Assembly (NCBI GenBank): GCA_905192625.1
Contig: CAJJLI010000075.1
Coordinates: 1 to 7,934 of the forward strand
DNA from: an uncultured Clostridium sp.
Lineage (GTDB): Bacteria > Bacillota > Clostridia > Lachnospirales > Lachnospiraceae
Direction of reading: 5' to 3'
DNA: 7,934 nucleotides
Part shown: one piece after another, positions 1 to 5,575 of the stretch
How positions within the stretch are numbered: position 1 is the first letter of the stretch
How the letters are laid out: each line of letters begins with the position of its first letter
The notes under the pieces: model-generated
The model's database searches: none
Told to the model about the DNA's origin: nothing
The model's input: only the letters and a program-made list of their open reading frames with translations
Made by a program: the position numbers and the translations under genes

Positions 1-94
1 CAAAGCCAGCCAACAGCAAGACGCCGATTTCGACAAATTGCAGACCCAACAGCATCGTTTTTTAAACGAGGGACTTATTTTTTTTTGGCTCTAA
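1..94. other. GC-richer segment at window edge, possible gene end or start
   Basis: The first ~58 bases are about 52% G+C, clearly above the rest of the window. On the + strand one frame is open from base 2 to a TAA at 92-94 and could be the last ~30 codons of an upstream gene (Q/D-rich, ending LIFFWL). On the minus strand an ATG at 55 opens a hydrophobic frame running off the edge (MLLGLQFVEIGVLLLAGF), which resembles a membrane-protein start but has no Shine-Dalgarno sequence before it. A short CGTTT/AAACG hairpin (56-68) and a T-run (80-86) lie just inside. The two readings cannot both be right and neither is proven; the sequence beyond the edge would decide. Confidence 0.25.
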
Positions 95-126
95 GTCAAG
101 GTTTTGCCTCTGAGTCAAGGTTTGGG
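89..126. repeat. 19-bp direct tandem repeat, two copies
   Basis: Bases 89-107 (CTCTAAGTCAAGGTTTTGC) and 108-126 (CTCTGAGTCAAGGTTTGGG) are adjacent 19-bp copies that differ at only three positions. The first copy contains the TAA that would end the + strand edge frame. Function is unknown; it may be a protein-binding site or a simple duplication. Confidence 0.7.
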
Positions 127-344
127 TTATGAGTAGTCTGAAGTACATACTTTGTACAATCTTATTTAATTGGGATATACCCAATAACAGCATTATTTTC
201 GCTATTACATATCAAAATACTTCCTCAAGTGTATTTATATAATTCTATCGATTGAGTTCATTAATCAATCTTTTATTATAAAATAGAAGATAAGATCATC
301 CATTCAAAATTCATATATCTATTGATAAAAATTAGAAAAACATA
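127..344. other. AT-rich intergenic stretch with two short dyads
   Basis: I see no gene here. Two compact dyads stand out: GTACA-N5-TGTAC at 143-157 and ATTGGG-N5-CCCAAT at 169-185. The second has no T-run after it, so it is not a convincing terminator; it could be an operator or a small RNA hairpin. From 186 to 344 the sequence is featureless and AT-rich until the promoter that starts at 345. Confidence 0.4.
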
Positions 345-372
345 TTGACATATACATTCTTTAGTGTACTAT
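345..372 (+). promoter_or_regulatory. SigA-type promoter of the gntR-ABC operon
   Basis: A perfect -35 box TTGACA (345-350) is followed after 16 bases by TACTAT (367-372), which matches four of six positions of the -10 consensus. Transcription would start near 379 and leave a leader of about 245 nt before the GntR gene. No better promoter is visible closer to the gene. The -10 lies inside the inverted repeat at 361-388, a typical arrangement for a repressible promoter. Confidence 0.6.
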
Positions 373-388
373 GTAACTACTTCACTAA
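361..388. promoter_or_regulatory. Probable GntR (YtrA-type) operator, inverted repeat
   Basis: TTAGTG (361-366) and CACTAA (383-388) are perfect inverted arms 16 bases apart, with further symmetric matches inside (368/381, 370/379, 371/378). The site overlaps the -10 box. From memory, B. subtilis YtrA binds a widely spaced AGTGTA...TACACT repeat. Here the same core reads AGTGTA (363-368) and TTCACT (381-386). The regulator encoded just downstream belongs to that subfamily, so autorepression is the natural inference. Confidence 0.55.
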
Positions 389-450
389 GTGACAGTTGCA
401 TTGAGTTACAATTATATGATGAGTAAGCTACTTTTTCAGTATATCTTTGT

Positions 451-579
451 GAGTAAGTCTTAAACAATAGATTGCTTACAAGCAAATCTTTAAGGGTAAA
501 TCTTAAACGGTAGATTACTTATAAGTAAATCTTAAAGAGTAATTCTTAAATAGTATTTGCTTAAAAAGATAATTGTAAT
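451..579. repeat. 43-bp tandem repeats in the operon leader
   Basis: Units start at 451, 494 and 537, exactly 43 bp apart. Units 1 and 2 are closely similar; unit 3 keeps the first half (GAGTAAttCTTAAA) and a TGCTTA/A core and then degenerates. Units 1 and 2 each contain a dyad (469-489 and 512-532): AGATT on the left pairs with AATCT on the right around a core of GCTTACAAGC in unit 1 and ACTTATAAGT in unit 2. The stem pair G474-C483 is replaced by A517-T526, so pairing is kept. The repeats fall in the predicted 5' UTR between the promoter and the GntR ribosome binding site. There are no spacers, so this is not a CRISPR array. Confidence 0.8.
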
Positions 580-624
580 AAGCAATGATTACTTTGGGTA
601 AAAGTCTTTAGGAAGGAGAGATTT

Positions 625-981
625 ATGGAGTTTAATAATAATATGCCAATATATGTACAGGTAATCCAAGATATTAAAAAGCAGATTGTAAATGGAACTA
701 TGGAGCTTGGTAGTAAGCTACCATCTGCAAGAGATTTGGCAATTATATATCAAATCAATCCTAATACTGCGAATCGAATATATAAAGAACTTGAAATTGA
801 GGAAATCTGTACCACAAAGCGAGGTCTAGGAACGTATGTAACAGAGGATAGCAATAAGATTGTGTTACTGAAAGAGGAGATGGCACAATCTTTACTAGAG
901 AATTTCATTTCAGGTATGAAGGATTTATGCTATACCAAAGAAGAAGTGATTCGGGTGTTAAACGAAAAATATGATAATTAA
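625..981 (+). CDS. GntR-family transcriptional regulator, YtrA subfamily
   Basis: This is a 118-residue DNA-binding repressor of the short YtrA class of GntR regulators. Residues 8-73 form the winged helix: PIYVQVIQDIKKQIVNG is the conserved first helix, KLPSARDLA the second, NPNTANRIYKELE (45-57) the recognition helix and RGLGTYV (66-72) the wing tip. Only a short helical tail (about 78-118) follows, as in YtrA proteins, which lack a large ligand-binding domain and probably dimerise through this tail. The start is set by GGAAGGAGAG at 611-620. The gene is first in an operon with an ABC ATPase 11 nt downstream and a permease. YtrA relatives usually repress their own ABC operon and are relieved by cell-wall-active antibiotics. 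A matching inverted repeat sits on the promoter at 361-388. Family call is firm; inducer is unknown. Confidence 0.93.
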   Translation: MEFNNNMPIYVQVIQDIKKQIVNGTMELGSKLPSARDLAIIYQINPNTANRIYKELEIEEICTTKRGLGTYVTEDSNKIVLLKEEMAQSLLENFISGMKDLCYTKEEVIRVLNEKYDN

Positions 982-992
982 GGAGAGAGCGA

Positions 993-1679
993 ATGTTAGA
1001 GAGTAGAAAAGTTGTAAAACGCTATATGAGTAAGACTGCCGTTAATGGTGTAAGTTTTGACGTGGAACCTGGCAAAATTTATGCTTTGTTAGGACCAAAT
1101 GGAAGCGGAAAGACAACATGGATGAAAATGGTTGCCGGTTTAATTAAACCAACAAGTGGAGAAATCTTATTTAAAGGAAATCCTATTGGAATCGAATCTA
1201 AGAAAAAGATAGCGTATATGTCAACGGAACCATTCTTTTATAATTATATGACGATTAAAGATGTAGGAAAGTATTATCAAGATTTCTTTGCAGATTTTAG
1301 CATGGGGCGTTATGAGGAATTATTGGCTCGTATGGAACTTAATATGAGTGATAAGGCAAAGAACCTATCCTCGGGTATGGCAGCGAAACTAAAGATTGCT
1401 GCTACATTAGCAAGAAAAGCTGAACTTTATCTTCTTGATGAACCACTTAATGGTATTGATATCATCGCTAGAGAACATATCATTAATACTATTTTAGAAT
1501 CAGCAGAAGAGAATACATCAATCGTGATCTCAAGTCATTTAGTGGATGAGCTTGAAAAGATTATAGATAACGCAGTGTTCATTAAGAATGGAAATCTTGT
1601 ACTTGAAGGTGAAGCAGAGAGCATTCGAATCCAGCGTGGAAAATCTATCGTTGAATTGTATAAAGAAATTTATGCCTAA
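993..1679 (+). CDS. ABC transporter ATP-binding protein, GntR-linked type
   Basis: This is a 228-residue ABC ATPase expected on the inner face of the membrane, driving the permease encoded next. Visible motifs are Walker A GPNGSGKTT (34-42), a signature loop LSSGM (125-129) instead of LSGGQ, Walker B LYLLDEP (145-151) with catalytic E150, a D-loop NGID (153-156) and the switch histidine H182 in SSHLVDE. The Q-loop position, after IAYM, reads STEP, so the usual glutamine appears to be threonine 78. Length is normal for a stand-alone ABC-2-type ATPase. AAGGAG overlaps the stop codon of the GntR gene, so translation is probably coupled. The substrate cannot be read from the sequence. Relatives in YtrA-type operons are tied to envelope stress or peptide-antibiotic response; that role is inferred here. 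Confidence 0.93.
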   Translation: MLESRKVVKRYMSKTAVNGVSFDVEPGKIYALLGPNGSGKTTWMKMVAGLIKPTSGEILFKGNPIGIESKKKIAYMSTEPFFYNYMTIKDVGKYYQDFFADFSMGRYEELLARMELNMSDKAKNLSSGMAAKLKIAATLARKAELYLLDEPLNGIDIIAREHIINTILESAEENTSIVISSHLVDELEKIIDNAVFIKNGNLVLEGEAESIRIQRGKSIVELYKEIYA

Positions 1680-1689
1680 ATGGGGAGGA

Positions 1690-1717
1690 GTCGGTAGAGA
1701 AAAATATTTCAACCGAC
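1690..1717 (+). other. Intercistronic hairpin between ATPase and permease genes
   Basis: The 53-nt gap holds GTCGGT (1690-1695) and ACCGAC (1712-1717), a perfect 6-bp stem around a 16-nt A/T-rich loop containing AAATATTT. There is no T-run, so it is not a standard terminator. A purine-rich GGGGAGGAG (1682-1690) resembling a ribosome binding site precedes the hairpin without a nearby start codon. The true site for the permease is AAGGAG at 1721-1726. The hairpin may stabilise or partly uncouple the permease message. Confidence 0.45.
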
Positions 1718-1732
1718 AGTAAGGAGAATATT

Positions 1733-2476
1733 ATGTTTAAATTAATGAAATATGAAATAAAAAAGCAAATGCTTTCAAAAATAATCATTCTTATTACATT
1801 AGGAATCTTACAGTGTGGATTTGCATACGGAATTTTAGCAGATAGTGAAAAGACAATCGCAATTTTTGTTGGTTTATTTGTATTTGTAGCGATCGCAGCA
1901 ACTGTATTTGTTTCTTTTGAAAGTATTTTAACATTTTCGAATGATCTGAAAACGAAACAAAGTTATATGTTGTTCTTAACACCAAATTCAACGTATTCAA
2001 TTGTTGGTGCAAAGGTACTTTCAGCAATAGCTCAAATTTTATTAACTGGAGTGGCATTTGCTGCAATCATAATCGGTAATATCATCTTTTTGACGGTACG
2101 ATATGATTCACTTGGAAACTTAATGAAAACAGTGAATGAACTAATCAATCAAATGTTAGGTGCCGACATAGACTTAAGATATATTGTTGCTGTATTAACA
2201 TTCTTAGCTCTTAATTGGTTAAGCGTTGTAATTATTGCAATGTTATCTATTACATTAAGTTCCACATTTTTAGCAAATAACAAATTCAAAGGATTTGTTA
2301 GCGTAGCGATTTTCTTTGGATTAAATTTTATATTAACTAAAATATATGAATTATTAATACCAACGATTACATTTACAATCAACGATTTTATTATAACAGA
2401 TATCGCAATACTAGTCGTGATTGTAATTTCCTATTTTGCAACTTCATTTATGCTTGATAAGAAGGTTAGTGTATAA
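1733..2476 (+). CDS. ABC-2-type transporter permease, six predicted helices
   Basis: This 247-residue integral membrane protein is the likely partner of the upstream ATPase. Hydrophobic segments lie at about residues 17-37, 41-62, 87-121, 149-176, 186-203 and 220-241, giving six helices in the usual ABC-2 export layout. The positively charged N-terminus (MKYEIKKQ) would be cytosolic, and a loop around 63-86 contains SNDLKTKQSYMLFLTPNS. This loop, which precedes the third helix, resembles the region of ABC-2 permeases where solvent-exposed contacts with the ATPase occur. I recognise no substrate-specific motif and no accessory domain. Start is fixed by AAGGAG at 1721-1726, seven bases before ATG. 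It is the last gene of the operon, about 165 bp before the terminator hairpin. Assignment as a transporter permease rests on topology, first-helix character and operon context. Confidence 0.85.
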   Translation: MFKLMKYEIKKQMLSKIIILITLGILQCGFAYGILADSEKTIAIFVGLFVFVAIAATVFVSFESILTFSNDLKTKQSYMLFLTPNSTYSIVGAKVLSAIAQILLTGVAFAAIIIGNIIFLTVRYDSLGNLMKTVNELINQMLGADIDLRYIVAVLTFLALNWLSVVIIAMLSITLSSTFLANNKFKGFVSVAIFFGLNFILTKIYELLIPTITFTINDFIITDIAILVVIVISYFATSFMLDKKVSV

Positions 2477-2641
2477 TATCTTAGTATTGTAAGTGAATAT
2501 ATAGCTTTCTAAAAAGAATAAGTATATAATCCCTAAATTGCGAGACAAATAAGTAACTTTAAATAGTTCTTTTATTACAAAGTTTATATTGCATAGTTTT
2601 TTAAAAATTTTAAGCCATAAATTTAATCTAGCAGAGTGTAT

Positions 2642-2694
2642 AAAAAAAGCGAGTGTCATAACAGTTTAAATGTATGACATTCGCTTTTTCTTTT
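2642..2694. terminator. Bidirectional rho-independent terminator
   Basis: AAAAAGCGAGTGTCATA (2644-2660) pairs over 17 positions, with one G-T wobble, with TATGACATTCGCTTTTT (2673-2689) around a 12-nt loop. On the + strand the stem runs into TTTTTCTTTT and ends the GntR-ABC operon. On the minus strand it runs into a T-run (complement of 2642-2648) directly after the stop of the convergent gene at 2693. The 165 bases between the permease stop and the hairpin show nothing else. Confidence 0.9.
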
Positions 2695-3154
2695 AAGCAC
2701 GGTGTACCATAGGAGTGAAATCTTCACTATCGGCACAAAAGAAACCATCACAATGACTTAAAATAGTTTGCATTATCTTTTTTACAGTTTCAAATTGCGC
2801 TGGAGGAAAAGTAACCATAAAAAGTGTTTGAATTTGATTGTGCTTTAAAAAAGCATCTCCTTCTTTATCTTTAAAGTATGGTTTTAATGGTTCAAAATCG
2901 ATACTTTCTTTCTCTGATAATTCAATTTCTAAAATATTAGCAGCTTCCCAGATTTCCATTGTATAATTATCTTTTAAGATATCATAGATTGCTCTAACGT
3001 TTATATCATCAGGACTCATAAAAAACCAATCACCAGTAATTAAATTATTATCTTGCTTTTTAGAAGGGGTATTTTTTTTATTAAACATATTTGCACCTGC
3101 GTCTTTCAATATTTTAACGTGAGTTTTTTTATACTTGCTATAAGTTTGCTTCAT
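2693..3154 (-). CDS. Hypothetical protein of unknown family
   Basis: I do not recognise this protein, which is 153 residues long from the first ATG. It has no signal peptide and no clear membrane segment, so it is probably cytosolic. The N-terminal ~40 residues are Lys/Asn-rich and look disordered. The rest looks like a compact alpha/beta domain: TGDWFFMSPDD (41-51), an acidic middle with EIELSEKESIDFEP, then the hydrophobic strand TLFMVTFPP and a C-terminal HCDGFFCADSEDFTPMV with two cysteines. The start is uncertain. The ATG at 3154 has no ribosome binding site, whereas Met23 (codon at 3086-3088) follows CAGGTG and starts MFNKK, giving 131 residues. An extended -10 promoter lies 80 bp upstream of 3154, and the gene stops right at the shared terminator, so it is a monocistronic unit. 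Codon use matches its neighbours. That it is a real gene is likely; function is open. Confidence 0.75.
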   Translation of the reverse strand: MKQTYSKYKKTHVKILKDAGANMFNKKNTPSKKQDNNLITGDWFFMSPDDINVRAIYDILKDNYTMEIWEAANILEIELSEKESIDFEPLKPYFKDKEGDAFLKHNQIQTLFMVTFPPAQFETVKKIMQTILSHCDGFFCADSEDFTPMVHRA

Positions 3155-3235
3155 TCATTCAATACATATGTAAACGAATAATTTAGATATAAATTTTATT
3201 CCGATTTTATGTTATGACGAAATTAATTAAGAATA

Positions 3236-3244
3236 ATTATAACA
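3236..3244 (-). promoter_or_regulatory. Extended -10 promoter of the minus-strand hypothetical gene
   Basis: Read on the minus strand the bases are TGTTATAAT: a perfect TATAAT with the upstream TG of an extended -10. No good -35 box is found 16-18 bases upstream, which an extended -10 can tolerate. It sits about 80 bp before the ATG at 3154. Confidence 0.5.
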
Positions 3245-3289
3245 TGATATATTTAAATTTTCTATGATATTTCTGATTTATGCCATTAA

Positions 3290-3469
3290 ATTAGTAAGGA
3301 TAGAGTTTGGTTTGCTAGCGCTGATGTTATCCGTACTTATCAGCCTAAAATGGATTATGAGAAATTTATGACCAAGTAAAATAATGATTCAGCAAACTGG
3401 ACATCGTTTAACGAAATATATTTGACACAGGAATTATATTTTATAAACCATACAAAGTGTGAAAAATAA
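3290..3469 (+). pseudogene. Possible decayed coding remnant
   Basis: One frame reads 29 protein-like codons (including DRVWFASADVIRTYQP and MDYEKFMTK) to a TAA at 3377-3379, then continues in the same frame for 29 more codons (NDSANWTSFNEIYLTQ) to a TAA at 3467-3469. A TAA at 3287-3289 closes it upstream, and there is no start codon with a ribosome binding site. The local G+C rises slightly at 3300-3350. It could be the tail of a lost gene interrupted by stops, or chance. I cannot name a parent family. Confidence 0.25.
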
Positions 3470-3636
3470 GGACTTAATATTAGCACGCTTTTTACATTAC
3501 CAGGATATTACGTTCTATAAAAAATTTAAGAGCCCATTACGAAAAGCAAGAAATGGCACAAAATACATCTTCTTATGGCACGATGTTTTATTCCATTTGA
3601 CTTATAATCAGAAGTAGTAAGAATCATATTAGTTAA

Positions 3637-3645
3637 TGTTATAAT
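3637..3645 (+). promoter_or_regulatory. Extended -10 promoter of the GH43 gene
   Basis: TGTTATAAT is a perfect -10 with the extended TG. It is the same nine bases used by the opposite promoter at 3236-3244. No clear -35 is present. Transcription would start near 3652, leaving a leader of about 124 nt before the ATG at 3776. The ribosome binding site is AAAGGAAG (3762-3769). Confidence 0.5.
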
Positions 3646-3652
3646 TTTTCTA

Positions 3653-3687
3653 TTGTAAGTAGTAACTGTTAATTTCCTTCCTTACAA
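3653..3687. promoter_or_regulatory. Inverted repeat at the predicted GH43 transcription start
   Basis: TTGTAAG (3653-3659) and CTTACAA (3681-3687) are perfect 7-bp inverted arms 21 bases apart, starting at the predicted +1 of the GH43 promoter. Position and symmetry fit a repressor operator or a 5'-end hairpin. No candidate regulator is encoded beside it. Confidence 0.35.
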
Positions 3688-3775
3688 AACAAAACATTAG
3701 CAATATGAAGAACTACGTTTCTAAGATTTACATAGTAAGACACTAATTTATTCATGATATGAAAGGAAGTTTATT

Positions 3776-5320
3776 ATGAGTCAACAAAGAGAATATCAAA
3801 ATCCTGTACAAAGAGGATTTTTCCCGGATCCATCCGTAATTCGTGTTGGAGAGGATTATTATATGGTGAATTCATCATTTCAGTATTTTCCAGCGATTCC
3901 AATTTCTCATTCAAAAGACATGGTAAATTGGCATGTAATTGGGCATGCAGTAGCGAACCCAGAATATTTACCAATTGAAGACATTAAGGATTCTCATGGT
4001 ATATGGGCTCCAGATATTTCTTATCATAACGGAACATTTTATATCTTTGCTACGTTGCGTTTAAATGGAGATGGAACTAGGGATAAAAATGTATTAAGAC
4101 GTCAGCTTATGGTTACCTCAAAAACACCAGAAGGACCTTATTCTGCACCAACTTGGTTAGAGGCTGATTGCATTGATCCATCTCATTTTATTGATGATGA
4201 TGGAAAACATTATATGGTGATTGCAAGAGCAGCTACAGTATACCCACTGAGTGATGATTGTAAATCATTGATCGGAGAACCACAGGTTGCTTGGGCTGGA
4301 ACAGGAGAACGTGCACCAGAAGGACCGCATATTATGAAAAAAGATGGTTGGTATTATGCAATCGTAGCGGAAGGTGGAACTGGATATGGACATGGAATTA
4401 ATGTTGCAAGATCAAGAAACCTTTTTGGACCTTATGAAGAATGCCCATACAATCCAGTAATGCGACAAAAGGATCCTACGGCACCAATTCAAAGAGCAGG
4501 GCATGGAAAACTAGTGCAAACACAAAATGGTGACTGGTGGATGTATTATTTACTTGGTAGACCAAACTGTGGTAATTATACAACGATCGGTAGAGAATCT
4601 GGACTTGATCCAGTAACTTGGACCGAGGATGGTTGGTTTATTGTAAATGAAGGAAAAGGACCAAGTTTAACTCAGGTGGCACCAAATCTTCCAGAGTGTA
4701 AATTTGAGAGAAATCTGTTCGATGATTTTAATGAAGAGAAATTAAATCTTGAATGGGAATTTGTTCGTTTGCCTGACAATGGTTCCTGGTCATTAACGGA
4801 ACGTCCAGGGCATTTTAGAATATGGACAAGGGACGGACAGTTAAATGAAATCAGAGCTAAAAATACCTTACTTCGAAGAGAACAGGAATTAAGTTATACA
4901 GCCGAGACAAAATTAGAGTTTAACCCTTCTAATAATGGAGAGCAGGCAGGTTTAACTTGTTATTATAGTACAGCTACCTATGCTAGATTTAGTCTTTGCT
5001 ATGAAGAAGGTAGAAAGTTGCAATTAGTGATTAATCGCAATCATGGAGAAGAATTAATTGCTGAAATAAATGAAGTAAAAGAAGGTCCTGTATACTTAAG
5101 AGTTAAAGTAGAAAAACTTACAAGAACTTTTTACTATAGCTATGATGGTAACACTTGGGAAGAGGCTGGAGTGTTAGAGAACTGCATCTATTTATGCGAT
5201 GAGGGTGTTCCAGGTGATCCTAAGAGACATACAGGTACTTTGGTTGGAATTTATGCAAACAACGGCGGCTGTGGTAGTAGAATTGCAGCAGATTTTGATT
5301 ATTTTAAATACGAGGATTAA
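3776..5320 (+). CDS. GH43 family beta-xylosidase / alpha-L-arabinofuranosidase
   Basis: This is a 514-residue glycoside hydrolase that should release xylose or arabinose from the non-reducing ends of short hemicellulose oligosaccharides, with inversion of configuration. The N-terminal five-bladed beta-propeller (about 1-300) shows the three GH43 acidic residues in context: general base D18 in GFFPDPS, pKa-modulating D134 in CIDPSHF, and general acid E182 in RAPEGPH. NPVQRGF at the start and AGHGKLV (241-247) are also typical. Residues about 310-514 form the C-terminal concanavalin-like beta-sandwich found in XynB-type enzymes (FDDFNEEKLNLEWEF, ending DFDYFKYE). There is no signal peptide, so it acts in the cytoplasm on imported sugars. 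It is transcribed alone: promoter at 3637-3645, terminator after 5485. No sugar transporter or regulator lies nearby. Family is certain; xylosidase versus arabinofuranosidase specificity is not decided by sequence. Confidence 0.93.
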   Translation: MSQQREYQNPVQRGFFPDPSVIRVGEDYYMVNSSFQYFPAIPISHSKDMVNWHVIGHAVANPEYLPIEDIKDSHGIWAPDISYHNGTFYIFATLRLNGDGTRDKNVLRRQLMVTSKTPEGPYSAPTWLEADCIDPSHFIDDDGKHYMVIARAATVYPLSDDCKSLIGEPQVAWAGTGERAPEGPHIMKKDGWYYAIVAEGGTGYGHGINVARSRNLFGPYEECPYNPVMRQKDPTAPIQRAGHGKLVQTQNGDWWMYYLLGRPNCGNYTTIGRESGLDPVTWTEDGWFIVNEGKGPSLTQVAPNLPECKFERNLFDDFNEEKLNLEWEFVRLPDNGSWSLTERPGHFRIWTRDGQLNEIRAKNTLLRREQELSYTAETKLEFNPSNNGEQAGLTCYYSTATYARFSLCYEEGRKLQLVINRNHGEELIAEINEVKEGPVYLRVKVEKLTRTFYYSYDGNTWEEAGVLENCIYLCDEGVPGDPKRHTGTLVGIYANNGGCGSRIAADFDYFKYED

Positions 5321-5376
5321 GGTTTTAAAAAGTATACTAAAGTGATGTAACGAGATGTAGGTAAAATGTAAGAGAT

Positions 5377-5416
5377 ATGTTTCATTTGACATTGGGGTGT
5401 CGTAGGAATGAAACAT
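5377..5416 (+). other. 10-bp perfect inverted repeat in the GH43 3' region
   Basis: ATGTTTCATT (5377-5386) and AATGAAACAT (5407-5416) are perfect inverted arms. Inside them GACA (5388-5391) and TGTC (5398-5401) form a second short stem around TTGGGG. No T-run follows, so it is not a terminator. It lies 57 nt after the GH43 stop and before the terminator, and could be a 3'-end stabilising hairpin or a protein-binding dyad. Confidence 0.5.
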
Positions 5417-5484
5417 TAGGTTATAAAGTTATAAGTAAGTAGCTTAAATGGAAACGGAAATCCCTTTGAGTTTATATGGAATCT

Positions 5485-5539
5485 AGAAGCTGTGGCACTA
5501 TCCGAAAAAGTAGTGCGTACAGCTTCTTTTTACACTTTT
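5485..5539 (+). terminator. Rho-independent terminator of the GH43 gene
   Basis: AGAAGCTGT (5485-5493) pairs with ACAGCTTCT (5519-5527). An inner stem CACTA (5496-5500) / TAGTG (5511-5515) extends it across a small internal loop. The stem runs directly into TTTTT and then ACACTTTT. It isolates GH43 from the downstream DUF1015 gene. Confidence 0.88.
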
Positions 5540-5559
5540 AACGTTATGTTATATTTTAC

Positions 5560-5568
5560 TGGTATAAT
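5560..5568 (+). promoter_or_regulatory. Candidate extended -10 promoter for DUF1015
   Basis: TGGTATAAT at 5560-5568 is an extended -10 just after the GH43 terminator, with no clear -35. It would start transcripts near 5575, about 270 nt before the ATG. A second candidate, TGTTATAAA at 5726-5734, would give a leader of about 110 nt. Sequence alone does not choose between them. Confidence 0.4.
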
Positions 5569-5575
5569 GTTTCTT

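Larger units (their letters stand above)
3155..3775. other. 621-bp intergenic region between divergent genes
   Basis: This stretch separates the minus-strand hypothetical gene from the GH43 gene. It holds an outward extended -10 promoter for each (3236-3244 minus, 3637-3645 plus), a possible coding remnant (3290-3469) and an inverted repeat (3653-3687). From 3470 to 3636 several short frames are open by chance but none has a ribosome binding site. I found no convincing catabolite-repression (cre) site, riboswitch or tRNA. Confidence 0.6.

Noticed and set aside
169..185. ATTGGG-N5-CCCAAT hairpin as a terminator
   Set aside because: The stem is only six pairs and no T-run follows, so termination is not supported; it is kept only as a dyad note.
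416..463. Short leader peptide frame (16 codons including the stop, starting ATGATG)
   Set aside because: There is no ribosome binding site and no regulatory codon run, and its stop falls inside the first 43-bp repeat; probably chance.
451..579. CRISPR-like array
   Set aside because: The copies are contiguous with no unique spacers, diverge from one to the next, and no cas gene is nearby.
1794..2382. Minus-strand open frames of 90 and 77 codons
   Set aside because: They lie antisense within the permease gene, lack ribosome binding sites and have low-complexity composition mirrored from the hydrophobic codons of the real gene.
625..2476. Antibiotic-resistance or bacteriocin-immunity module
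   Set aside because: The GntR/ATPase/permease trio fits a general YtrA-type operon, but no bacteriocin gene, sensor kinase or substrate-specific motif is present to justify a resistance claim.
2444..2659. Minus-strand 71-codon open frame
   Set aside because: It starts inside the permease gene and covers the terminator stem; the translation is Leu/Phe/Ile/Lys noise from AT-rich DNA with no ribosome binding site.
3459..3617. 52-codon frame from a GTG
   Set aside because: No ribosome binding site or recognisable motif; overlapping frames look equally protein-like, so chance is the simpler explanation.
3774..3974. Minus-strand 66-codon frame
   Set aside because: It is antisense to the N-terminus of the well-supported GH43 gene.
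5192..5416. Minus-strand 74-codon frame
   Set aside because: It overlaps the GH43 C-terminus in antisense, and its upstream part coincides with the 3' inverted repeat; the composition is not protein-like.
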